NCBI GenBank assembly: GCA_963821735.1
Contig: CAWGFK010000002.1
Location: forward strand, 992,001 to 1,056,000
Length of the DNA stretch: 64,000 bases
Origin: Laspinema sp963821735
GTDB lineage: Bacteria; Cyanobacteriota; Cyanobacteriia; Cyanobacteriales; Laspinemataceae
Direction of reading: 5' to 3'
The notes beneath the pieces are model-generated. The model ran no database searches, was not told the DNA's origin, and saw only the letters and a list, made by a program, of their open reading frames with translations. Numbering within the stretch: the first letter of the stretch is position 1; each line of letters begins with the position of its first letter. Below, one piece after another: positions 56,176 to 64,000 of the stretch. Made by a program: the position numbers and the translations under genes.

Positions 56176-56898
56176 CTAACCCGGTACAGGTTGAGACCAA
56201 CAGCGCTGAAAAAACTCCCGGAGGCGATCGAGTTCCACATCGCGCAGATCATCCACCGTCCAATCTGCCTGCCGTTGGAGCATATGAAACGGGTAAGTAT
56301 TGGCGATGCCAACCACCTGAATCCCCGCCCGTTGAGCCGCCTGAATCCCAGCCGGAGTATCTTCGATCGCCAAACAATCTCTCGGGGTCAGGTTGAGGTC
56401 CGGATATTGCTGATTCAACCGTTCCACCGCCAACAAATAGCCATCGGGTTCCGGTTTACTGGCAGTGATGTCATCTCCCGCCACGATCGCCGAGAAATAT
56501 TGGGCCATATTGGCCCGATTTAACACCAGGTCCACCTCCGATCGCAAAGCCCCCGAGACCACCGCTAATTTTAACTGAGCGCCGCGCAGTTTATAAATCA
56601 AGTCTTCGACCCCGAGAAAAATCGGCAGCTTATTCAGATTAGCGAGTCGTTCCTGATAGGCGATCGCCTTGCGAGCAATCAGGGAATTCAGGGCCTCCTC
56701 AGTCAAGAACCGACCCCGACTGGCAAATAATTCTGCAATACAGGCGCGATCGCTACGTCCTAAACAGATTTGCCAGAACTCTCCCTTTTTCGGACGCAAG
56801 TTCTCCGCCAGCAGCAACTCATTGATTAGCTCCTCGTGAATCGACTCATCATTAATGATGACCCCATTGAAATCAAATAAAATCGCTTTTAAACTCAT
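56176..56898 (-). CDS. HAD-superfamily hydrolase (beta-phosphoglucomutase-like)
   Basis: 240 residues. Motif I is LFDFNGVII, so the usual second Asp of DxD is Asn (D-F-N-G); this replaces the general acid of a standard phosphatase and may mean low or changed activity, though the variant is seen in relatives. Motif II is VVSGAL, motif III KPEPDGYLL, motif IV IEDTPAGIQAA. A helical cap lies at about 15-90. Probable phosphatase or mutase on a phosphorylated metabolite; substrate unknown. Confidence 0.85.
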   Translation of the reverse strand: MSLKAILFDFNGVIINDESIHEELINELLLAENLRPKKGEFWQICLGRSDRACIAELFASRGRFLTEEALNSLIARKAIAYQERLANLNKLPIFLGVEDLIYKLRGAQLKLAVVSGALRSEVDLVLNRANMAQYFSAIVAGDDITASKPEPDGYLLAVERLNQQYPDLNLTPRDCLAIEDTPAGIQAAQRAGIQVVGIANTYPFHMLQRQADWTVDDLRDVELDRLREFFQRCWSQPVPG

Positions 56899-56921
56899 GG
56901 TGCAATGACCTCCCTCTCTCC

Positions 56922-57788
56922 TTAGTAGCTAGGAGCCCCAACCCAGGACTCCTCTTGTTCCGTCCATCTCTGTGACGCCACCGGGGATTCAGGCAAAGGT
57001 TTGATCCCGCTGGTTACCTGATTGAGTAACCAAACTTCGGTTGTCTGGACCGCACCAAATCCTGCTGCACCCATCCAGGCATCCACACTGCCACCGGCAT
57101 ACTCCTGAATATAAGGTTCTTCAAAAATTTGGGTAAGCCACTCTGTCTGGCGTAGGGTTTTTTGATTGCCATCGAGAATCAAAAACTGTCCCCCAGGTTG
57201 CAGGAGTCGGAAACTTTCTTGGGCGATCGCCGAGGCGATTTCTGTTGGCGTCTCGTGGAAGAGTAACGAAGCGGTTACCAGATCGAAAGAATTGGGGGCA
57301 AATCCAGTCTGTTCCGCAGGGCCATGCACCCAGTGAATTTCTAAACCCGCTTGTTTAGCCTTGTATTCCGCCATCACCAACATATAGGGGGATAAATCCA
57401 AACCGATCACTTCCGCATCGGGAAAGGCTTCCTTGAGGCGAAGCGTCGTCGAACCCGTGCCACAACCCAGGTCCAGGATGCGGCGTGGATGGGTGCGAAT
57501 GGCATCGATTAACCCTTGACGGACCCAACCTTCATGGGGAGGAAGCGCATATTGGGTGATCGGGTCGTAACTGACTGCTGCACCCCGATTAAGGTAACCG
57601 CCTTCAATGCCGTGAAAATTTTGAGTGATGTAATAGTCGGGGTACTGCAAATCTGGCCGACTGAGGCGATCGCTTTCGGTTTCCCAGTCGATGCTACGAC
57701 TTACCTGCTGCATCGCCTTGTCATCGACGAATAGCCAGACGACAGGGGCTAAAAACTGCTCAAAAATTGTGTCTTTACGAACGGTCAT
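56922..57788 (-). CDS. Class I SAM-dependent methyltransferase
   Basis: 288 residues. The SAM loop is RRILDLGCGTGSTTLRL (about 103-119), and the acidic site is VIGLDLSPYMLVMAE. An N-terminal region of about 90 residues precedes the fold. Substrate not recognised. Only 23 bp separates its end from the HAD gene start, so they may be cotranscribed. Confidence 0.85.
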   Translation of the reverse strand: MTVRKDTIFEQFLAPVVWLFVDDKAMQQVSRSIDWETESDRLSRPDLQYPDYYITQNFHGIEGGYLNRGAAVSYDPITQYALPPHEGWVRQGLIDAIRTHPRRILDLGCGTGSTTLRLKEAFPDAEVIGLDLSPYMLVMAEYKAKQAGLEIHWVHGPAEQTGFAPNSFDLVTASLLFHETPTEIASAIAQESFRLLQPGGQFLILDGNQKTLRQTEWLTQIFEEPYIQEYAGGSVDAWMGAAGFGAVQTTEVWLLNQVTSGIKPLPESPVASQRWTEQEESWVGAPSY

Positions 57789-58060
57789 GGTTTGGCCTCA
57801 AGATGGTGATGGAGTGGGGTCTTCAGGAGCGATCGCCGACTCCCAAATGAGTTAATAATCGTTAAAAAAGTTATCAAAATTTTACACAGTATTTTAAACA
57901 GTATAGAGATAAGGGATTGCAAAGGCAAAGCGGCAGGGCAATCCTGGGGTCAGGGGCGATCGTGCAGTGCCACACAAAATGATTACCCCAGCATCAGTGG
58001 GATGGGATATGATGCGATGGCAAACGCAAACAGCCCAACACCAGCCGAATACAAAAGCTC

Positions 58061-58987
58061 ATGGCTCAAAACTTTGGTCTCTCTATAAAAATTTTTTATG
58101 GCGTGGTTGGTATTTTAACCACTTTGGCGATCGATGCCAGTCTCTCCCACCCCCTACAAGCGCAAGATACCGATTTAGAAACCCTGTGTCGGTTATTTCC
58201 TCTTAATTCTCGCTGTCAACAAGTCCCGGGACCGACGCCGGTCCCACCGGCCCCCGCGCCGATTCCCCCCACTCAACCCCTTCCCCCCACTCAACCCGTT
58301 CCCCCTGTACCTCGTCCCGTTCCCCCGTCTGAACCCGCCCCCCTGCCACCGCGTACCCTACGATTGCTAGAAGAACGCAGTGGGATTGCCGTCTCGGGTC
58401 ATGTGGGAACCCCGGGGATTGGCGCTCAGGTTACGGGTCGAATTTTCTCTAATTTAAACGCGAGAATTGGATTTAGTGGGCTATCCTTCAACAGCAACTT
58501 TACAGAAAGCGACATTGAGTATGATACCGATGTAGATTTGCGGACAATTCCGGCTTTTGTCGATTATTTTCCCAACGAAGACTCGGGATTTCGGATCACC
58601 GGGGGTTTGGTTTATAACGGGAATCAGGCATCAGGAGTCGGTCAGACTTCCACAACTGACGGCATCCCTTCCTATCAAATTGGGAACACGACCTTTGCCG
58701 CAGCAGAAGTGGGGACGTTACAAGCTGAAGTTGATTTTCCAGATTTTGCACCCTATATTGGGGTCGGTTGGGGTAATCCGGTGGCCTTTGGAAAGCGATG
58801 GGGATTTTTTATGGACCTGGGGGTGATGTTTCAGCGATCGCCCGATGTGACGTTAACAGCCCCCGGTGCCGCATCCAATCCGGCACTAGCCAGTGAACTT
58901 GAGCGAGAGCGTGAAGACCTAGAGGATTCGTTAAACCGTTTCCGATTTTACCCCGTTTTGCAAGTGGGCGTGACTTATCAGTTTTAA
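58061..58987 (+). CDS. Exported proline-rich beta-barrel outer membrane protein
   Basis: 308 residues. N-terminal signal helix, cleavage probably near LQAQD at about 34, then a proline-rich region (about 56-98) made of PPTQP/PVPP runs, then a glycine-rich beta region with alternating aromatic residues. It ends in VLQVGVTYQF with C-terminal Phe, the signal for insertion by the BAM machinery. The proline region may span the peptidoglycan. Function unknown. Confidence 0.75.
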   Translation: MAQNFGLSIKIFYGVVGILTTLAIDASLSHPLQAQDTDLETLCRLFPLNSRCQQVPGPTPVPPAPAPIPPTQPLPPTQPVPPVPRPVPPSEPAPLPPRTLRLLEERSGIAVSGHVGTPGIGAQVTGRIFSNLNARIGFSGLSFNSNFTESDIEYDTDVDLRTIPAFVDYFPNEDSGFRITGGLVYNGNQASGVGQTSTTDGIPSYQIGNTTFAAAEVGTLQAEVDFPDFAPYIGVGWGNPVAFGKRWGFFMDLGVMFQRSPDVTLTAPGAASNPALASELEREREDLEDSLNRFRFYPVLQVGVTYQF

Positions 58988-59697
58988 CTCACAGGAACCA
59001 CTGAAGAGAGGATTACACGGTTGTAGGAGCGATCGCCTCTCCCGGTTTTGGCTCACATTGAACCCCCAGGGCGATCGCCTTGAGAATCCCTAAAGTGAGT
59101 GAACGCATATCTGGGATAATTTTGTCAAGTCAAAGACTCAAAAAATAGAAGTTTTGGGCTACAATCGTCAAGCCAATCCCTCACGGGAAATCCCCCGGTT
59201 GCTTCTCTTGAGGATGACTCAGGAAAATCGGGGAAAATCGGGGAAAATGGCAGAAAATCGGGGAAAATCTTAGGGAACCGAGTGGGGTGAACACCGCAGG
59301 CGGCAGAAGGGTGGAATTTAGTTTTTGGGCGATCGCCCATTTAATCATCCCAGCCCGTCTGATTCTGCCGCTTTCTCACAGTAAACTAACTTAAAAGAGG
59401 GCGACTATCAGCCCTGGTCCTTTAGACCTCAACCGCGATGGGATCAGGGGTAAAAAATTGTTCGTTAAACAACAATCCATCCCCAAATTAAAGGACAACT
59501 TTAAAAAAGCTCACCGGGAGTAGCGGTTTAAGCAGAACGCTGTTAACACTCAAACCCATTCAGGAGATGTAGAGGCAATCCTTGAACGGGATTAATTCCC
59601 CCAAATAAACCCTAAACCTCAATCACCCAGGGATATCCCTGATTGAAAATTTAAACTTGCCAGCAAGAAACCCGCAAGAAACCAGCAAGAAATAGGA
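58988..59697. other. Intergenic region with short tandem repeat
   Basis: About 710 bp without a convincing gene. It contains a tandem run GAAAATCGGG (59222-59269, about four units with one disrupted). HIP1 sites are frequent at 59030-59080. AGGAG at 59693-59697 is the ribosome-binding site of the next gene. Confidence 0.5.
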
Positions 59698-59706
59698 GTG
59701 AACAGG

Positions 59707-61620
59707 ATGACCAGTTTCAGCACCTTTGCCGAACCCTCAATGCTCGACTTAGCACGGGCGGGAAATTTTCGGGCGATCGCCTACCTGATTAACTCATATC
59801 TGGCCCCCCAAGGCATTTATGCCCGGGTCGAACCCGTCCAAAAAGGATGCCTGCCGATTCGTCTGGAAATCAATAAGGGGTTAAACTATCAATCGGATTT
59901 CTACCAGCAACTCCGTTCGGGTTTAAACAAATTTATCTGTCACCAAATCTGGCGGCTCAACTCCGAAGTGATTGATGGCGTTCGCATCATCGCCACAGGG
60001 GCTAACCCCGTCGGAAATTCTGACTTATTGTGGCAGCAGTCCATCCGCATTGTTACCCCAGCCAACCAGCAACGCAGAAATCAGCATTTACAGCGGCTGC
60101 TCGATGGGGTCTCCCGCGCCGCAGCTTGGATTAACTATAAAGTTTTTAGATTATTTTTAGTCGCAGGCGTCTCCGTCAGTGCCTTTATCATGGGCAGTGC
60201 GATCGGCTACTTGCAACTGCGCGACCAATCCCAAACTAACCCGATTGTTTCCCCCCAAACTGCCTCCAATCCAGTCAATGGAGCGCCGGAACGGCCCAAA
60301 GTGGTCCAAGCGGCCTTGGAAACCGTTCCAGTCATTGAACATACCGATGTCATCAACCCCAATGACCCGACGGTTACCCTGATGATGAGCGGCGATGTCA
60401 CCCTCGGTCATGGGTTTGAAGACCTGATCGGGAGTGATTATACCTGGGCCTTTGACCAAATGCCCGAATACCGCGAGGCAGATATGGCAATGGTCAACCT
60501 CGAAGGTACCTTGACCACCGCCAATACCAAACTAGAAAAAACCTTTAATTTTAAAGCCGACCCCTCCTCCGTGGAGGTGCTCACCTCTGGAGGCGTTGAT
60601 ATTGTCAACCTGGGCAATAATCACGCGATGGACTACCAGGGTCCCGGACTCCAGGAAACCCTGAAAACTTTAGAAAAAGCCGGGATTCATGCCATTGGAG
60701 CCGGGATGGAGATTACAGAAGCCCGACGTCCTAAAATTATTGATGTTAAAGGTCAGCGAATCGCCTACTTCGGTTACTATGCGGCAGATTATCATGCCGC
60801 AGCCGCAGCCGTACCCGGGACCAATCACGGCATGGAACAGCGGATTGCCGAGGATATCCAGGCCGTTCGGGATGAAGTAGACTGGATTGTGGTGAATTTT
60901 CACTGGGGCGTAGAACTGGCCAATTATCCGGAAATTTGGCAGAGCGAATTGGCCTATTTTACGATTGACCAAGGAGCCGATGTGATCGTCGGTCATCATC
61001 CTCATGTGTTGCAGGGGGCAGAAATTTATAAGGGACGGCCTATTGCTTACTCTCTGGGGAATTTTATTTTTGGAGGGAATGCTCGCAGCGATTATGATAC
61101 CGCTGTCCTGAAAGTGTCCTTGCGAGAGGAACAAATGAAGGTGGAATTTTTACCCGTTGAGGTCCGCAAGTATCAGCCTAAAGTGGTCAGAGGGGAAAGG
61201 GGCGATCGCATCCTTGAACATATCGATATGATCTCTGGGGTTTTTGAGGAACCGATGACTTCTCCGATGATTCTGGATGCTCGTCAATCTAAAGTGGTCA
61301 CTTCGGGAGATACGTTGTTTGACTCCCAAAAAGCGGCTGAGATTCAGTCTGATCCAGCAGGGGAAGCAGAGTTACCCAGCGATCAAAATGAGGCGTTTAA
61401 TGCTTCCCCCTTTACGAATGACTTGGGTGAGCCTCTGACTTTTGGAGAAGCTGATAAATTGGCCGAGGCTGAACCTGCATCTCCACCTCAATCAAATGGG
61501 ACCTCTCAGGCTGTGGGGATAGCCCTGGCTGCTGCAGCGGCAGGGGGTGCGATCGGCGTAGCCGGTCGGAACAAGAAAATCAAACTGCCGCAGTTCCCTA
61601 AGAGCCTGGTTTCTAGCTAG
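59707..61620 (+). CDS. CapA-family protein with membrane anchor (metallophosphatase-like PGA_cap domain)
   Basis: 637 residues from ATG 59707, with AGGAG at good spacing; GTG 59698 overlaps that site. An N-terminal cytosolic domain of about 140 residues (FRAIAYLINSYLAPQGIYAR) is followed by one helix at about 145-168, then the CapA domain: TLMMSGDVTLGHGFEDLI, MVNLEGTLTT, NLGNNHAMDY, VVNFHWGVE and VIVGHHPHVLQ, which carry the usual metal-binding His and Asp. A second hydrophobic segment near the C-terminus (about 598-620) is rich in Ala and Gly. Some homologues take part in capsular poly-gamma-glutamate; no pgs genes are nearby. Confidence 0.85.
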   Translation: MTSFSTFAEPSMLDLARAGNFRAIAYLINSYLAPQGIYARVEPVQKGCLPIRLEINKGLNYQSDFYQQLRSGLNKFICHQIWRLNSEVIDGVRIIATGANPVGNSDLLWQQSIRIVTPANQQRRNQHLQRLLDGVSRAAAWINYKVFRLFLVAGVSVSAFIMGSAIGYLQLRDQSQTNPIVSPQTASNPVNGAPERPKVVQAALETVPVIEHTDVINPNDPTVTLMMSGDVTLGHGFEDLIGSDYTWAFDQMPEYREADMAMVNLEGTLTTANTKLEKTFNFKADPSSVEVLTSGGVDIVNLGNNHAMDYQGPGLQETLKTLEKAGIHAIGAGMEITEARRPKIIDVKGQRIAYFGYYAADYHAAAAAVPGTNHGMEQRIAEDIQAVRDEVDWIVVNFHWGVELANYPEIWQSELAYFTIDQGADVIVGHHPHVLQGAEIYKGRPIAYSLGNFIFGGNARSDYDTAVLKVSLREEQMKVEFLPVEVRKYQPKVVRGERGDRILEHIDMISGVFEEPMTSPMILDARQSKVVTSGDTLFDSQKAAEIQSDPAGEAELPSDQNEAFNASPFTNDLGEPLTFGEADKLAEAEPASPPQSNGTSQAVGIALAAAAAGGAIGVAGRNKKIKLPQFPKSLVSS

Positions 61621-61787
61621 GACAACGGCGATCAATCTTCCCCAGGGGGAGCAGGGTCTGAGGGTAGGGTTCTGAATCAACCCCGTGGGAACTTCCCCTT
61701 GACTATCCGATCGCCGTAAAGTTACAACCGTAAAGACTGGGATAATTGCTGACCCCGATCATTCGACTCAAGGACAAAGGATAAACA

Positions 61788-62657
61788 GTGTTTGCGATCG
61801 CCGTGAAAGAAGAACAATATAAGACCTACATCCTCTGCGACCAACCCGCTCAATCCCGGGTCGAAGTCGTTCCCGAACGGGGTGGCATCATCACCAGTTG
61901 GCAAGTTCAAGGTCATGACCTCCTCTATCTGGATGCCGAACGCTTTGCCAACCCGGATTTAAGTGTCCGTGGCGGCATCCCCATCTTGTTTCCGATATGT
62001 GGGAATTTGCCGAATAACACCTATAGCTATCAAGGCAAAGAGTACACTCTCAAACAACATGGGTTTGCCCGGGATTTACCTTGGGAAGTCACCGAGGGGG
62101 TGACCAAGGACCTAGCGAGCCTTACCCTGATTCTCAACAGTAGCGATCGCACCCGTGCCGTTTATCCCTTTGATTTTGAACTGGCCTTTACCTACAAGCT
62201 CAAAGGCAATAGCCTGGAAATCGACCAACGCTACACCAACACCGGCGATCGGCCTATGCCCTTTTCCACCGGACTCCATCCGTACTTTTGGGCACCGGAT
62301 AAGTCCAAACTCCAATTTAAAATTCCCGCAGTCCAATACCGCGACCAAAGAACCCAGACTAAACATCCCTTCACCGGCAGCTTTGACCTCAACGTAGACG
62401 AAATCGATGCCGCCTTTACCAAAATTACCGGACTCGCTGCCACGGCGATCGACCACAGTCGCCGCTTGCAAGTCCGGTTACTGTTTAAGGCCAGTTATTC
62501 CAACGTCGTCTTTTGGACCCTCAAAGACAAAGACTTCTACTGTCTCGAACCTTGGACCGCCCCCCGAAACGCCCTCAACACCGGGCTACACCTGCTGAAT
62601 CTGCAACCCGGAGACAAGTGGGAAACCCAAGTTCGCCTCACCGTCGATTTTTTTTAA
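61788..62657 (+). CDS. Aldose 1-epimerase family protein (galactose mutarotase-like)
   Basis: 289 residues, start GTG 61788 with a HIP1 site in the first codons. The family pattern is visible: GGIPILFPICGNLPNNTYSY, KQHGFARDLPWEV, a beta-sandwich core, and STGLHPYF with the catalytic His. Acts on sugars or sugar phosphates; the exact substrate is unclear (related to YeaD-type hexose-6-phosphate epimerases). Confidence 0.85.
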   Translation: MFAIAVKEEQYKTYILCDQPAQSRVEVVPERGGIITSWQVQGHDLLYLDAERFANPDLSVRGGIPILFPICGNLPNNTYSYQGKEYTLKQHGFARDLPWEVTEGVTKDLASLTLILNSSDRTRAVYPFDFELAFTYKLKGNSLEIDQRYTNTGDRPMPFSTGLHPYFWAPDKSKLQFKIPAVQYRDQRTQTKHPFTGSFDLNVDEIDAAFTKITGLAATAIDHSRRLQVRLLFKASYSNVVFWTLKDKDFYCLEPWTAPRNALNTGLHLLNLQPGDKWETQVRLTVDFF

Positions 62658-62723
62658 AAAACCCCTTGCTTTTTTAAAACAGCCTGTGCTAATGTAGCTA
62701 AGGTGCTGAAAAAGAAAGCACGC

Positions 62724-62795
62724 GGGTCGCTAACTCAACGGTAGAGTATTCGGCTTTTAACCGACTAGTTCCGGGTTCGAATCCCGGGCGACCCA
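62724..62795 (+). tRNA. tRNA-Lys (TTT anticodon)
   Basis: The 72-nt sequence folds as a cloverleaf: acceptor GGGTCGC with GCGACCC, D-arm AACTCAACGGTAGAGT, anticodon loop CTTTTAA (anticodon TTT), T-arm CCGGGTTCGAATCCCGG. Discriminator A, no encoded CCA. Probably the only lysine tRNA species needed for AAA and AAG. Confidence 0.95.
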
Positions 62796-62805
62796 TAAAT
62801 TTGTC

Positions 62806-62886
62806 CGTTGTCATTTTTCCATTGTCATTTGTTATTGAGGACCAATGACCAAGGACCAGTGACCAATGACCAACGACCAATGACAA
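62806..62886. repeat. Short tandem repeat, family C
   Basis: Variants of CCAATGACCAAGGACCAGTGACC at 62839-62886, with related words TTGTCATTTG upstream. Same words as the array next to rpsI and the one in aapP. Confidence 0.75.
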
Positions 62887-62940
62887 TAGACAAAATTTCC
62901 AATTCTGAGATGAAAACGTTATAAAGTTCTCATTTTTAGA

Positions 62941-63035
62941 TATAATTCGTAAAAATCTGAAATTTGTCTTAAACTTGTTGTAACAATTTCAGCTTGTCCA
63001 TACCCCATCGCTGAAAAAAAAAGTAATTAGGAGGA
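62941..63035 (+). promoter_or_regulatory. Promoter and ribosome-binding site of the aldolase gene
   Basis: A consensus -10 TATAAT lies at 62941-62946; no good -35 was found. AGGAGGA at 63029-63035 is a strong ribosome-binding site 6 nt before ATG 63042. The leader would be about 90 nt and AT-rich. Confidence 0.5.
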
Positions 63036-63041
63036 CCATCT

Positions 63042-64000
63042 ATGGCGCTTGTACCTATGCGGTTAATGCTGGATCATGCAGCAGAGAACGAGTACGGCAT
63101 TCCGGCCTACAACGTCAACAACATGGAGCAGATCCAAGCGATCATGCAGGCTGCTGACGAAACCAACAGCCCCGTGATTCTGCAAGCTTCTCGTGGTGCA
63201 CGCAAATATGCAGGGGAAAACTTCCTCCGCCACCTGATCTTAGCCGCAGTGGAAACCTACCCCCACATCCCCATTGCCATGCACCAAGATCATGGCAACG
63301 CACCTTCCACCTGCTACTCTGCCATGCGTCAAGGGTTCACCAGCGTCATGATGGATGGCTCCTTGGAAGCAGATGCTAAAACCCCAGCCAGCTACGAGTA
63401 CAACGTGGAAGTCACCCGCGAAGTCGTGAAAGTGGCTCACTCCATCGGCGTCAGCGTCGAAGGCGAACTCGGTTGCTTGGGTTCTTTGGAAACCGGCATG
63501 GGTGAAGCAGAAGATGGTCACGGGTTTGAAGGAAAACTCTCCCATGATCAACTGCTGACCGACCCGGATCAAGCCGTTGACTTCGTTGAGCAAACCCAAG
63601 TGGATGCTCTAGCAGTGGCGATCGGAACCAGCCACGGTGCCTACAAATTCACCCGTAAACCCACCGGGGAAATCTTAGCAATCAGCCGGATCGAAGAAAT
63701 TCACCGCCGCTTGCCGAACACCCACTTGGTCATGCACGGTTCTTCCTCCGTACCCCAAGACTTGATCGAACTGATCAACAAATACGGTGGAACCATCCCC
63801 GAAACCTACGGCGTGCCCGTCGAAGAAATCCAAAAAGGAATCAAATGCGGTGTTCGTAAAGTGAACATCGACACCGATAACCGTTTGGCAATCACTGCGG
63901 CAGTCCGTGAGGCCCTGGCCCAAAATACCAAGGAATTTGACCCCCGTCACTTCCTGAAACCTTCCATCAAATATATGCAAAAAGTCTGTTCCGATCGCTA
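63042..64000 (+). CDS. fbaA: Fructose-bisphosphate aldolase class II, Calvin-cycle type (5' part)
   Basis: Reads MALVPMRLMLDHAAENEYGI and is cut by the window end after about 319 of some 359 residues, which is why it lacks a stop. Zinc-binding and catalytic motifs: AMHQDHGNAPS, EGELGCLGSLE, IGTSHGAYK and VMHGSSSVP. It condenses triose phosphates in the Calvin cycle and gluconeogenesis (and may also act as a sedoheptulose bisphosphate aldolase). Strong expression is suggested by the ribosome-binding site and codon use. Not in the ORF list because it is partial. Confidence 0.95.
   Translation, partial: MALVPMRLMLDHAAENEYGIPAYNVNNMEQIQAIMQAADETNSPVILQASRGARKYAGENFLRHLILAAVETYPHIPIAMHQDHGNAPSTCYSAMRQGFTSVMMDGSLEADAKTPASYEYNVEVTREVVKVAHSIGVSVEGELGCLGSLETGMGEAEDGHGFEGKLSHDQLLTDPDQAVDFVEQTQVDALAVAIGTSHGAYKFTRKPTGEILAISRIEEIHRRLPNTHLVMHGSSSVPQDLIELINKYGGTIPETYGVPVEEIQKGIKCGVRKVNIDTDNRLAITAAVREALAQNTKEFDPRHFLKPSIKYMQKVCSDR

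Overview
The window is from a filamentous-type cyanobacterium. HIP1 octamers (GCGATCGC and close variants) occur throughout. The ribosomal super-operon runs in cyanobacterial order from rplC to prfA and carries adk, infA, rpmJ and truA. NdhN of the photosynthetic NDH-1 complex, the clock-input protein LdpA, a Calvin-type class II aldolase and many PAS/GAF signalling domains are also present. A more exact placement (an Oscillatoriales-like genome) is inference only.

Layout. 1-3.7 kb: the 3' part of a very large secreted calcium-binding adhesin with near-identical 309-bp tandem repeats, FG-GAP repeats and an RTX tail. 4-12.6 kb: an arsenic/thiol-redox neighbourhood. ArsM methyltransferase, a flavin disulfide reductase and a TVP38-type membrane protein lie on the minus strand, divergent from a lumenal thioredoxin, a CcdA-like electron carrier, a cytosolic thioredoxin, a peroxiredoxin and the radical-SAM enzyme ArsS. 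12.7-15.5 kb: an AT-rich accessory island with a PIN-like nuclease gene whose promoter lies inside a 12-bp inverted repeat, plus a truncated TPR gene. 15.7-33.9 kb: prfA-rpmE-rpsI-rplM-truA-rplQ-rpoA-rpsK-rpsM-rpmJ-infA-adk-secY and the spc and S10 ribosomal genes, all on the minus strand. 34.8-41.8 kb: ndhN, three tandem von Willebrand A genes, a coiled-coil protein, ldpA and an R3H/AAA ATPase. 41.9-49 kb: a small membrane protein with an HLR1-like promoter box, a multi-PAS histidine kinase and small conserved genes. 49-54.7 kb: a polar amino-acid ABC transporter operon interrupted by a glutathionyl-hydroquinone reductase gene and by a stand-alone GAF gene with the cysteine signature of DXCF cyanobacteriochromes. 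55-64 kb: tRNA-Ala(CGC), a HAD phosphatase, a methyltransferase, a beta-barrel protein, a CapA-type protein, an aldose epimerase-like protein, tRNA-Lys(TTT) and the start of fbaA.

A feature of the whole window is single-base frameshifts in otherwise intact genes. I count 13 in 10 genes, including essential ones (rplC, rplX, adk, rpmE). Several sit in short homopolymers. The simplest reading is residual sequencing or assembly error, so these genes are annotated as single CDSs with the shift noted.

Several dispersed repeat families fill the intergenic spaces: a MITE-like family with CCTGTCAAGGTG ends, one copy flanked by a 15-bp direct duplication; a GCCCGCGCAGGCGGGC palindrome family; TTGACCAATGACC-type short tandem repeats; and several hairpins. 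The most interesting candidates are the DXCF GAF protein inside the amino-acid transporter operon, the arsenosugar/thioredoxin cluster, the PIN gene with its inverted-repeat promoter, and the MITE-like elements.
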